Positions 47,305-54,683 of a DNA stretch of 64,000 nt are shown here, piece after piece. The stretch covers positions 1,375,501-1,439,500 of the forward strand of contig JAUISW010000001.1 of assembly GCA_030434875.1 (NCBI GenBank). The letters run 5' to 3'. The stretch is from Lachnospiraceae bacterium C1.1 (GTDB lineage: Bacteria > Bacillota > Clostridia > Lachnospirales > Lachnospiraceae). The position numbers and the translations under genes are program-made. Position 1 is the stretch's first letter, and each line of letters starts with the position of its first letter. The notes under the pieces were generated by a model. It was not told the DNA's origin, made no database searches, and was given only the letters and a program-made list of their open reading frames with translations.

Positions 47305-48222
47305 TCATAACCAGATACTTTCAATCAGTTTTTTTAACCCTGTGTCATCTGATTGTCTTTCATACCAACTTGCACTTGTGAAAAACATATCCTTATTTCC
47401 GTGAGGCTTTATTTTACCCATTGCTTTGTATCCTAAATCCCCCAAAGCCTCTTGTATCATAGCTCCAATTAGTTTGTTTTCCTCATCACCAAGCGAAATA
47501 TTACTATCTGACGCATACTCTTTTATCTGATCAGCACAGACCTGAATCGCCGGCGCCTTGTTCTTAAAGTATTCGGATACGAGTGCCATTTTAATTCTAT
47601 TCTCGTCAGTTAAAATAATATTTTCGTATATGTACCTCATATGTCGATCATTTCGAAATTTAGACCTGAGATTCAACTCAGAAATAAAATCCTCATACTC
47701 TCTCGCTACGAACTTGACCTCACGTCCATCTTTAAACCAAACCACTGAATTTTTTGTTTCAACATCCTGCTTTATTATTAAGGAAACACCCAGCGCATAT
47801 CCGTATTCTCCGTTTGAAACTGTAAATCCCTTTAATTTTTTAATATCTTCTTTCGAATTTTCATTCCAAAAAGTCTTCATCTCTGCAATCAACTGATTAA
47901 ATTCATGATATCCTCTTTTATGTACGATGATATCCGGAACAACACTTTCGTTTTTTATTCTTTTAACATCATACAAATTTCTGTTATACTCACAGTCAAC
48001 AACATAGTTCCTGTATTTTATATCTTCATCTAATAAGTTTTGCAGATAATGAGCAAACCTGAACATAATCGAACGCTCACCGACGTGTCTGCCATTTTCG
48101 TCAACTTCCGCAAAATAATCTTTATCATCAATTATCCTGTAAATAAGGTTTTTATCCTTTTCATACAGAATATCTAGGGCTTTATAGAATTTCTTTTTCA
48201 CATCATATTCCAATTCATGCAC
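47305..48222 (-). CDS. PD-(D/E)XK nuclease-like protein
   Basis: A 305-residue protein. The N-terminal half reads as a restriction-endonuclease-like fold: E49 in 'GERSIMFRFAHYL', D97 in 'VVPDIIVHKRG' and E114-x-K116 in 'QLIAEMKTFWN', the order and spacing of a PD-(D/E)XK core. The C-terminal half is of unknown fold. It may be a nuclease of a defence or mobile-element module. It overlaps no neighbour and diverges from the Rpn gene at 48377. Confidence 0.6.
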   Translation of the reverse strand: MHELEYDVKKKFYKALDILYEKDKNLIYRIIDDKDYFAEVDENGRHVGERSIMFRFAHYLQNLLDEDIKYRNYVVDCEYNRNLYDVKRIKNESVVPDIIVHKRGYHEFNQLIAEMKTFWNENSKEDIKKLKGFTVSNGEYGYALGVSLIIKQDVETKNSVVWFKDGREVKFVAREYEDFISELNLRSKFRNDRHMRYIYENIILTDENRIKMALVSEYFKNKAPAIQVCADQIKEYASDSNISLGDEENKLIGAMIQEALGDLGYKAMGKIKPHGNKDMFFTSASWYERQSDDTGLKKLIESIWL

Positions 48223-48376
48223 TTGGATATCTCCACATCAGAACCGATTGTATTTCAGATATAAACCATTGACATCCCTACAACAATCTTGTATACTTTA
48301 TCTTCGTTGTACAACTCACATCCTGGTGACTCACCATTTTCCCATTATTCAACTTAACAGAAAGGATTTTTATATA

Positions 48377-49354
48377 ATGACACCTGTTAATACAAAGGAG
48401 TCCGTCCATATCTCATTTTCCGAAGCGAAAAAGAAGATTATGGACATGAATCTCATTAACAATTTTCTTATGGATAGTGCCATGGAGGATCCTGAGGATG
48501 CCAAAACCATTGCACGAATTATAATATCTACAGTACTTAACGCTGATTTTGAAATCAGTGATGTCCATTCCGAAAAGCTTTTTACAGGTATTGACACCGC
48601 ACTCCATGGAATCCGTATGGATGCGCATCTGACCGCCAAAGGCAATGAAAAAATCATTTCAGCAGACGTCTATGATATTGAAATGGAAGACCGTGAAGCT
48701 GATCGGCCATATCTTCCAAAACGCCTGCGATACTACTCCGCTATCAGCGATTCCAAGCTTTTACCGTCAAGCAGCAACTATGATCTCCTACCCGACTTCA
48801 TATCAATTACAATTCTGTCATATGACCCGTTTCTCTTAGGCGACATGTATTATGAAGCAAAAATGCAGCTTATGAATCACCCCAATTACAACTATGACGA
48901 AGGACGGTTAAACATTTTCCTGTACGCCGGAGGTAATCCTAATTTCTCTGATCCAGACTATGGAAAAAAAGTTGCAGACTTGCTAAAATATATCGTATCA
49001 GGTAGTCTACCGGATACATCCAACAACGACATTGAAAAACTTGATGCCATTGTATCCAAGGTTAAGTCAAGATCGGAGGTCACCGCAAAGCTTATGAGAC
49101 AATGGGACAGAGAACTTTCAATTAGAAGAGAAATAACCGAAGAAGTAACCAGAGAAGTCACAAAAGAAGTCACAAAAGAAGTCACAAAAGAAGTCACTAC
49201 AGAAAGGGATGAAAAGGCGGCGCTAAATTTAATTAGTTTTTGCCATTCTCAAAACATCCCGGATGAATCCATTCGGAAAAACCTAGAGGAAAATTACCAC
49301 TATACAACCATCGAATTGGATTCTTTGTTTGAAAAAGCTTCCCTCAAAAGTTAA
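48377..49354 (+). CDS. Rpn-family PD-(D/E)XK nuclease / putative transposase
   Basis: A 325-residue protein. The ATG at 48377 follows AAAGGA; an ORF extension to 48248 is not needed. 'IDTALHGIRMDAHLTAKG' and 'ISADVYDIEME' carry the nuclease core of the Rpn (recombination-promoting nuclease) family, and 'YDLLPDFISITILSYDP' is typical. Near the C-terminus a 12-base unit is repeated (49139-49203), giving a run of about five EVTK/EVTR units. It is on the strand opposite the operon and is probably a mobile insertion. Confidence 0.82.
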   Translation: MTPVNTKESVHISFSEAKKKIMDMNLINNFLMDSAMEDPEDAKTIARIIISTVLNADFEISDVHSEKLFTGIDTALHGIRMDAHLTAKGNEKIISADVYDIEMEDREADRPYLPKRLRYYSAISDSKLLPSSSNYDLLPDFISITILSYDPFLLGDMYYEAKMQLMNHPNYNYDEGRLNIFLYAGGNPNFSDPDYGKKVADLLKYIVSGSLPDTSNNDIEKLDAIVSKVKSRSEVTAKLMRQWDRELSIRREITEEVTREVTKEVTKEVTKEVTTERDEKAALNLISFCHSQNIPDESIRKNLEENYHYTTIELDSLFEKASLKS

Positions 49355-49369
49355 TAAAAATGTTTTTTG

Positions 49370-49398
49370 AAAAGGTCATGTAATATGCATGACCTTTT
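49370..49398 (+). terminator. Terminator of the Rpn gene
   Basis: Perfect 11-base-pair stem AAAAGGTCATG/CATGACCTTTT (49370-49380 with 49388-49398) with a T-run, 15 bases after the stop. Confidence 0.85.
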
Positions 49399-49456
49399 TA
49401 CTACTTAACTCTTCATGGCTTCTCTTCTAACACAAGCTATAGCTTTTGTCATATCT

Positions 49457-49536
49457 TCGCCATGATGACTTCATTCAGTCACCCTCGAGCTGACTATGTC
49501 CACTGCCTCCCTCCACGCGCCTAACACGACGTTTTG
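49457..49536 (-). repeat. Repeated element C, copy 1
   Basis: About 80 bases nearly identical to copy 2 (51466-51548); the first 31 bases are identical. On the minus strand it ends with hairpin GTGACTGAATGAAGTCATC. It starts 15 bases after the apparent 3' end of the group II intron fragment, so it may be intron 3' flank or a separate RNA element. Confidence 0.6.
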
Positions 49537-49550
49537 TTCTTCGACCATTG

Positions 49551-49759
49551 GGTTGAGTAGACAAGGGAGATTATTCTCCCAAGCCCCTCTCAGATCCGGA
49601 CATGCGGCTTTCCCACATCCGGCTCCTTACGGAATTACTTGACCCAGCTATCTAAATGTATACATATGACGTTTTAGGTCTGACTACAGGATGAACTTTG
49701 TCCACCATGTCGTAAAAACCTTTCCAAGTATAGCTCTTCTTTTGGCTGCGTCTATTAAG
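49551..49759 (-). mobile_element. Group II intron 3' remnant (end of maturase, domains V and VI)
   Basis: On the minus strand the last about 35 codons of an intron-encoded reverse transcriptase/maturase are readable (49652-49759: 'LNRRSQKKSYTWKGFYDMV'), followed by a domain V-like hairpin (49591-49625, GAGCCGG...GAAA...CCGGATC) and a domain VI-like stem with a 3' end CTACTCAAC near 49551. The 5' part of the intron and most of the ORF are missing, so it cannot splice or move by itself. Confidence 0.75.
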
Positions 49760-49920
49760 CCAATAGAACAAGCTCTTCAGCTATTTCCGCTGCCTCTTTA
49801 CCCTTGCGAAGCTTACGGCATATCATATCAATCAATCGCCTTTTATAACCTTTTATGAAGCCATAGTTACATTCTTCCTCTAACATTTGCATTATTTCTT
49901 TTTTTTGCTTCCTCTTTCAT
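49755..49920 (-). pseudogene. Rpn-family nuclease C-terminal remnant
   Basis: On the minus strand 'YGFIKGYKRRLIDMICRKL' and 'RKGKEAAEIAEELVLL' read like the C-terminus of an Rpn protein. The frame upstream is recovered only by removing one base from an A8 tract near 49900, so a frameshift is present. It joins the group II intron remnant directly, with the frames switching at 49757-49759, which marks a deletion or insertion junction. Confidence 0.6.
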
Positions 49921-49972
49921 ACCGACTCCGTTCACCATCGCAACCCACCACTGTGAAATTACAGTAAAATAA

Positions 49973-50016
49973 AAACTCCCGATATAAGATAGTTCAATAC
50001 CTTACATCGGAAGTTT
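49973..50016 (-). terminator. Terminator after the Rpn-like gene
   Basis: Long stem 49973-49988 with 50001-50016 (AAACT, CCGAT core), followed on the minus strand by TTTTTATTTTA. It lies about 110 bases after the stop of the gene at 50123-51061 and may be a barrier within the leftward operon. Confidence 0.7.
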
Positions 50017-50122
50017 ATTACTTTCCAAATTTATTGTTTTCTTAATGCATCAGTTCAATTTTTAAGCAATAAATACGTTCCTATCATCCGGTTCTGCCGT
50101 TGAATGAATATTTTAAATCATC

Positions 50123-51061
50123 TTAAAGTTCCTTCTGGAGTTCAAGAACCTCAGACAATGGCAGCCCTGTATTTGCTGCTACAAATTCAGGTGTGCTTCC
50201 GGCTCTAAGAAAATTTTTGGCTATTGTATCCTTTACATCCCGGGTTACGGTTATCGTTACACTTTCTGTAACAGTTGCTGTAACACTTTCCGTTACACTT
50301 TCTGTAACCCTTCTTGTATTTTCCTCAAGTGCTTCCTGCTTTTCTCTTTCATAAATCTGTTCTACTTTCGTAAGCATCAGTATCCTCCTTATCTCATAAG
50401 CATCTTCTTCTGCGATGACCTTGTCACAAAACACCCACAAACCTTTAAGTACAAAAAACTTTAGTTTTTCATCTTTAATGCCGGTTGCAAGTTTTATCAT
50501 ACACTTGGCTGCATTACGCTTTTCTACCATTTCCCTATATGTAAGCGGGTAAATGATCATATGCATTATGTCTATATCCTCAAGCCTATCGCTATGTTCT
50601 ATTTTTGCTGAAACTCTACTCCAGACTTCTTCAGAATCGATTTCTGACAGAAATGCCTCTTCAATATGCATTGAGAAATCACCCATATTTAGGAATGGCT
50701 GTGTCTGTTTCCTTGTAACATCCGCAGTATACAAGATCAGGACTCTCAACCTTGGATAGTATTTAAGCTCATTATACAAAGTTTTTGCCACCCTTGCAAT
50801 GTAACTTAAATACTTGGCTTTTTTATCCTCACTGTAGTCGCTTTCATAATCTACGATCAGGTAACTGCCATCTTCAAGCTTGAAAAGTCTGTCAAGTCTG
50901 AGTTCATTTGCTTCTACTGCAGCCATATCAGTCGGACGTGAATCTACAATTTTGGGCAGCTTCACACCATAAGCTTCAAAGGACTTTCCCTTGAACTCTT
51001 CTGTCAGAATCTTTGACATTATGTCTTTATTCTGATAGGCTATCTTCTTTTCTTTGTCCAT
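50123..51061 (-). CDS. Rpn-like nuclease-family protein with tandem VTES repeat
   Basis: A 312-residue protein. The N-terminal part has a PD-(D/E)XK-like core ('NELRLDRLFKLEDGSYLIV' then 'YESDYSEDKKAKYL'), as in Rpn/DUF4351 relatives. Residues about 250-280 repeat a VTESVTxTVT unit (roughly 50214-50310), like the EVTK repeat of the gene at 48377 but with different residues. Its 5' end lies about 400 bases downstream of element C copy 2. Probably mobile-element derived. Confidence 0.7.
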   Translation of the reverse strand: MDKEKKIAYQNKDIMSKILTEEFKGKSFEAYGVKLPKIVDSRPTDMAAVEANELRLDRLFKLEDGSYLIVDYESDYSEDKKAKYLSYIARVAKTLYNELKYYPRLRVLILYTADVTRKQTQPFLNMGDFSMHIEEAFLSEIDSEEVWSRVSAKIEHSDRLEDIDIMHMIIYPLTYREMVEKRNAAKCMIKLATGIKDEKLKFFVLKGLWVFCDKVIAEEDAYEIRRILMLTKVEQIYEREKQEALEENTRRVTESVTESVTATVTESVTITVTRDVKDTIAKNFLRAGSTPEFVAANTGLPLSEVLELQKEL

Positions 51062-51301
51062 TTAAGAACCTCCATTTAAATTTCATTGAAAATTCCTTTC
51101 ATGGACAGAAACGCAGAATTTGATAAAGATAAGTTTATTACTTATGTGATGCTCTATCTTGGATGTTTTCATTATAATAATTTGGAAATCTGGCAGAATT
51201 GCCGGAGTCCATGAAATGAATTTACAACACCGAAGATAATAACACAGTAAACAACCGATGTAAATATTGAATTGTCAAGGTTCTAAGTATATATATCCAA
51301 A

Positions 51302-51436
51302 TTTAATATATTATCTGATTACGCTCCAAGTCTTCCCAACCAGGACTATGGAATCATGAAACAGTGGTATAAAGAATTATAAGTAAAACGTGTTGCTAAA
51401 CTTGATTCTCTTTTCATAGAATCATTTGAAGATTAA
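51302..51436 (+). pseudogene. Decayed plus-strand gene fragment
   Basis: Two short adjoining frames look protein-like: 'LSDYAPSLPNQDYGIMKQWY' ending at TAA near 51380, then 'KRVAKLDSLFIESFED' ending at 51436. They probably are one C-terminus broken by a frameshift. I do not recognise it. The remaining gap 51062-51604 holds only element C copy 2 and AT-rich sequence. Confidence 0.35.
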
Positions 51437-51465
51437 TTTTCTTTATCTTTGATTTTTAAATATAG

Positions 51466-51548
51466 CTTCGCCATGATGACTTCATTCAGTCACCCTCCTG
51501 CTCCGCTATGACCACTATCTCCCTCCATGCGCCTAACACGACACTTTG
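51466..51548 (-). repeat. Repeated element C, copy 2
   Basis: About 83 bases, some 57 bases after the loaP stop, on the same transcript. It matches copy 1 at 49457-49536, with conserved GTGTTAGGCGC, GGAGGGAG and the terminal hairpin around GTGACTGAATGAAGTCATC. No intron sequence adjoins this copy, so the element exists independently of the intron. Confidence 0.6.
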
Positions 51549-51604
51549 CTCAATAGTTTCTTGAAATGCTTATATGTAAAAAATACTTCACACTTTGACA
51601 GCTT

Positions 51605-52180
51605 TTATTTATTTGCAATGCTTGCCATATTTAGTCTGTCTATCGGATACTCTGACTCATATTCTTCAGAAGTCAGACTCTTCACAATTTCCAATCCTAT
51701 GCTTACTTCAACATCGCGTCCCATCATGGGAACACATATTGTAGCCCGTCTTTTATGACGATTGAGCTTCTTGATCTCCCCGGTCCATCCTTTGAACGAG
51801 CCGGATGAAATCTGTATCATATCTCCTATACGAAACCCTACTGAATGCCGTATGATATGTTCTTCCCCACCAAGACTTAGCAGATATTCTTCTTCATCAG
51901 GTCTGATCGGAGTAATATTTCCATCCACTCCCATAAGTTTTAGCGGATACATCTTTCTTCTCAAACGACAATCAAACCCGTCAGCTTTGCCTTTATCCAT
52001 CTCTACAAAGATGTATCCCGGAAAAAATGGATTTTTGTACTTTACCCATTCCCCCTTCACCTTGTACTCCATTTCATTTTCAAATACAAAGACCTTTTCA
52101 TCGGATTCAGCCACATCTCTGATGACTTCATTAGCTGCTTTGTTTTCCTGTCCTTTTAATGTCTGTATCACATACCACAT
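51605..52180 (-). CDS. loaP: LoaP-type NusG paralogue, processive antiterminator
   Basis: A 191-residue NusG-like protein with an N-terminal NGN domain ('MWYVIQTLKGQENKAA', 'NPFFPGYIFVEMD') and a C-terminal KOW domain ('GDMIQISSGSFKGWTGEI'). NusG paralogues of the LoaP group occur at the start of long polysaccharide or secondary-metabolite operons in Firmicutes, where they help RNA polymerase read through terminators. Its place between the integrase and the glycan operon fits exactly. UpxY/RfaH relatives are the alternative. Confidence 0.88.
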   Translation of the reverse strand: MWYVIQTLKGQENKAANEVIRDVAESDEKVFVFENEMEYKVKGEWVKYKNPFFPGYIFVEMDKGKADGFDCRLRRKMYPLKLMGVDGNITPIRPDEEEYLLSLGGEEHIIRHSVGFRIGDMIQISSGSFKGWTGEIKKLNRHKRRATICVPMMGRDVEVSIGLEIVKSLTSEEYESEYPIDRLNMASIANK

Positions 52181-52359
52181 ATCATCCTTTCTCCAGCTAA
52201 TGCCGTCTGACTGTTATTTTTCGTAGAAAATATCTTCTTTTTTGATATTTCCCATATAATACCGTTAGCCGTCTTGTACCTTTCGCAAATCTATTATTTC
52301 TATAAACAAAATCGAAAGATATCGAATTTACAAGTTTTTCCGGTACTTCTGACCATTTT

Positions 52360-53487
52360 TTATACGGCGAATAAATCTGAAAGCATATTCACACCATCCA
52401 CTTTACTTTTCTTGTTACTATGGACATAGGTATTAAGCGTGGTAGCGACATTTGCATGACCGAGGATCTCTGATAAAGTCTTCGGGTCCATGCCTCGTTC
52501 TATACATCTGGAAGCAAAAGTATGTCGGGTGCTGTGAACACCGGCAGGTTTCAGACCACATTTTTTCAGGATGCCCTTAAAACGGTTCTCCATTGTCTTT
52601 GGTTCTACAAATTTATCCTTATCTCCGGTCAAGAGAAATGCTCCGGGTTTATAAAACCTGCGGAGCACTTCTAAAAGATCTTTATTTATTGGTATATCCC
52701 GAACAGAGCATTCGCTTTTTGGCTTATCTATCGTGACTTTTGTCTTTTGTTTTCCGCCGCTTTTGTCAGGAAGACGCTGCATGGTGGCACGTATATGTAT
52801 CACTCCTTCCTCCATATCTATATTGTCACAGTTAAGAGCACAGAGTTCACCTACGCGGATACCAGTAAACAGACAGATGAGAAATCCGGCATCTGTTTCA
52901 TCTGTATCAGATTTAAGCTCAGCTACAAGTTTCCTCTCTTCAGTCTCAGAAAATACCGTTATTTCTGCTCTTTGTGATCTGACCACAATACAATCCGGGT
53001 TAAAACGTACCTGCAGATCCATTTTGAGTGCATGAAGCCGGATCTGCTTCAAAACTGTCAGAACGGATCTGGCAGTACCGGCACCGACAGGATCTCTGCC
53101 GGGCATTCCCTCTGTCTGGATCATGGATATAAAGGACTCAACCTCCGCTGTAGTTATATTGGAAAATCTGCGCTTACCGAAATGCGGCAGTATGTAGATG
53201 TTTAATTTCTCCTGATAGCGGCATCTTGTGGATTCTTTCCACTTATGAGCGCAGTCCCTGATCCATGCTTTGGCAACATAGCCAACCGTTCCTGCTTTTG
53301 ACCGGTCTTCATACTTAAGCCCCGTCTGCTTAAGCATTATGCGCTGACGTTTTTTCTTAACTTCTGAGTAACTCTGGGCATATACTGAACGGTATTTTGC
53401 ATGACCATTTGCGTAACGGTCAGCAATATATCTTGCTTCCCACCGTCCGTCCTTTCTTTTGTATATGTTTTCACCTTTTCTAGCCAT
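52360..53487 (-). CDS. Tyrosine recombinase/integrase, catalytically complete
   Basis: A 375-residue site-specific recombinase. The N-terminal Arm-type DNA-binding segment (1-50) is followed by a SAM-like core-binding domain (about 65-160) and the catalytic domain with all expected residues: R211 in 'FTGIRVGELCAL', K257, H318 and R321 in 'VHSTRHTFASR', H344 in 'ILGHANVATT' and nucleophile Y354 in 'NTYVHS'. No phage or conjugative genes accompany it. With the inverted repeats just upstream it is the likely DNA invertase of the promoter segment at 53661-53797. Confidence 0.92.
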   Translation of the reverse strand: MARKGENIYKRKDGRWEARYIADRYANGHAKYRSVYAQSYSEVKKKRQRIMLKQTGLKYEDRSKAGTVGYVAKAWIRDCAHKWKESTRCRYQEKLNIYILPHFGKRRFSNITTAEVESFISMIQTEGMPGRDPVGAGTARSVLTVLKQIRLHALKMDLQVRFNPDCIVVRSQRAEITVFSETEERKLVAELKSDTDETDAGFLICLFTGIRVGELCALNCDNIDMEEGVIHIRATMQRLPDKSGGKQKTKVTIDKPKSECSVRDIPINKDLLEVLRRFYKPGAFLLTGDKDKFVEPKTMENRFKGILKKCGLKPAGVHSTRHTFASRCIERGMDPKTLSEILGHANVATTLNTYVHSNKKSKVDGVNMLSDLFAV

Positions 53488-53586
53488 AATTCTGGTCTCC
53501 TTTCTTTCTTGCAGATAATGTCTATCCGCTGACGGAGAATTAGATGTTTTTCACATCGCCTTGTTATTCTCCTGCCGCATAAAATG

Positions 53587-53629
53587 CCCGATTTACAAAT
53601 ATTCTTTTATCTGCACTTAAGAAATCGGG
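53587..53629 (-). promoter_or_regulatory. Leader hairpin upstream of the integrase
   Basis: CCCGATTT/AAATCGGG (53622-53629 with 53587-53594 on the minus strand) is followed by CATTTTAT. It would lie in the leader of the integrase-loaP transcript and may be an attenuator. The T-run is interrupted. Confidence 0.45.
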
Positions 53630-53660
53630 TATTTCTGACGATAAAAAATATAACAGATAT

Positions 53661-53797
53661 AAATATTCGCAAATCAATAGCAATTTATTTGTGAAATAAC
53701 CACAGAAAATGCATTTATTTAGATACATTTACTTTATTTTCTATTAATCCGCTTGCTATATTGGTAAAATTGCCATATAATGATTTGTGAAATATTT
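53661..53797. promoter_or_regulatory. Candidate invertible promoter segment
   Basis: Left repeat AAATATTCGCAAATCAATA (53661-53679) is matched in inverted orientation by TAATGATTTGTGAAATATTT (53778-53797), about 16 of 19-20 positions. A third related half-site lies at 53685-53699. A good promoter is enclosed (see 53753). The segment lies immediately upstream of the complete tyrosine recombinase and loaP. The layout fits phase-variable capsule promoters. Confidence 0.6.
53753..53781 (+). promoter_or_regulatory. Promoter inside the candidate invertible segment, pointing away from the operon
   Basis: -35 TTGCTA (53753-53758), a 17-base spacer and a perfect -10 TATAAT (53776-53781). As sequenced it fires rightward into the terminator at 53852-53899. 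Inversion of the segment would aim it at the integrase and loaP. Its -10 overlaps the right repeat by four bases. Confidence 0.6.
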
Positions 53798-53851
53798 GAA
53801 TATATTTTGACGACGGTAAAGAAATAATAGTTTTACGAATATATGAACAGA

Positions 53852-53899
53852 AAAAGAGCAGGATACCTTTTTTGAAAAAAATGGTAATCCTGCTCTTTT
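53852..53899. terminator. Bidirectional terminator, originally of the toxin-antitoxin operon
   Basis: Strong stem with arms AAAAGAGCAGGATACC (53852-53867) and GGTAATCCTGCTCTTTT (53883-53899), T-rich on both sides. On the minus strand it lies five bases after the stop codon reconstructed for the interrupted toxin gene. It also would stop rightward transcripts from the promoter at 53753. Confidence 0.85.
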
Positions 53900-54014
53900 A
53901 GCTTAGATCCTTATTTCCATTTTAGCCGATTTCATAAATAAAATCCTTTCGGTTGTCGTGGGCGGAAACCCACTGACCTTGGGCGGTGGGAGGAGCCTTG
54001 TAAATTCGTAGCCA

Positions 54015-54419
54015 TTAACCTTGGCTTTCGATGTACTTTTGTATAGTAGCTGATGATATCTCACCAATGCTACAGGCAAAGTATCCGTCTGACCAAAATA
54101 TCTTATGTTTCCAATAACACTTAGATAAGAAATTTGGATATCTTTGCCACAGATAAAATGTTGTCTGCTGTTTAATCAATTTTACAATGTCACATACTCT
54201 GTCCGTGGTATCGTAGCTTATCAGGAAATGTATATGGTCTTTATCGGTTTCCATTGCAATAATGTCATAACCTTTAGAATTGCAGATATCGTATATCTTT
54301 TGCTTTACATCATCAGCAATAGAGCCTTTAAGAATCTGTTTGCGGTACTTAGTGACAAGAACGATGTGTACTTTTAGGCTGTATTTACGCCTGTTACGGT
54401 GATTGTATCTATCATCCAT
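54015..54419 (-). CDS. tnpA: IS200-type transposase TnpA (Y1 HUH)
   Basis: A 134-residue single-strand transposase. The HUH motif is 'DKDHIHFLIS' (H62, H64) and the nucleophile is Y129 in 'ATIQKYIESQ'. It excises and inserts single-stranded circles by recognising the end hairpins. The ATG at 54419 overlaps the stop of the small upstream ORF (ATGGATGA). The protein looks intact. Confidence 0.93.
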   Translation of the reverse strand: MDDRYNHRNRRKYSLKVHIVLVTKYRKQILKGSIADDVKQKIYDICNSKGYDIIAMETDKDHIHFLISYDTTDRVCDIVKLIKQQTTFYLWQRYPNFLSKCYWKHKIFWSDGYFACSIGEISSATIQKYIESQG

Positions 54420-54600
54420 TATCACTTGTGCGTCCTTTATATCTGATACTATATGTTGCAGAACCGCTCATGCAGATAGACGGACATTTTACATCACATA
54501 CCTTTTCAAGTACGGTGATTTCTTCTTCTGACAGTTGCCCTGTATAGTAAATACTTACAGGATATTTGTTTTTCGCTTTCTCTATAAGTTCTTGTACCAT
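54412..54600 (-). CDS. Small ORF coupled to tnpA inside the IS
   Basis: A 62-residue ORF with a good N-terminal helix ('VQELIEKAKNKYPVSIYYTG') and two cysteines in 'VCDVKCPSICMSG'. Its stop overlaps the tnpA start by eight bases, so the two are probably co-translated. This is not a standard IS605 gene as far as I know. Function unknown. Confidence 0.5.
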   Translation of the reverse strand: MVQELIEKAKNKYPVSIYYTGQLSEEEITVLEKVCDVKCPSICMSGSATYSIRYKGRTSDNG

Positions 54601-54683
54601 ACGTTGACTCCTTGAATTAACCGCTTGACTTTCATTAATAATTATTATATTATATATTTAGTGAAATATCAACGAGGTACATT

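Noticed and set aside
49139..49203. Possible CRISPR-like repeats
   Set aside because: The 12-base units are contiguous without spacers and lie in frame in a coding sequence; they are a protein tandem repeat.
52733..53035. Plus-strand ORFs opposite the integrase
   Set aside because: They are shadow frames of a gene with a complete catalytic domain on the other strand.
24817..53487. An integrative conjugative element or prophage bounded by the two recombinase genes
   Set aside because: There are no conjugation, replication, packaging or structural genes, and no matching end repeats or tRNA gene.
52331..53640. Similar words (ATTTACAA and a GGTA-TTCTGAC block) on both sides of the intact integrase gene, as possible attachment sites
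   Set aside because: The spacing between the two words differs strongly (8 against about 29 bases) and no core duplication is clear, so they do not make convincing att sites.
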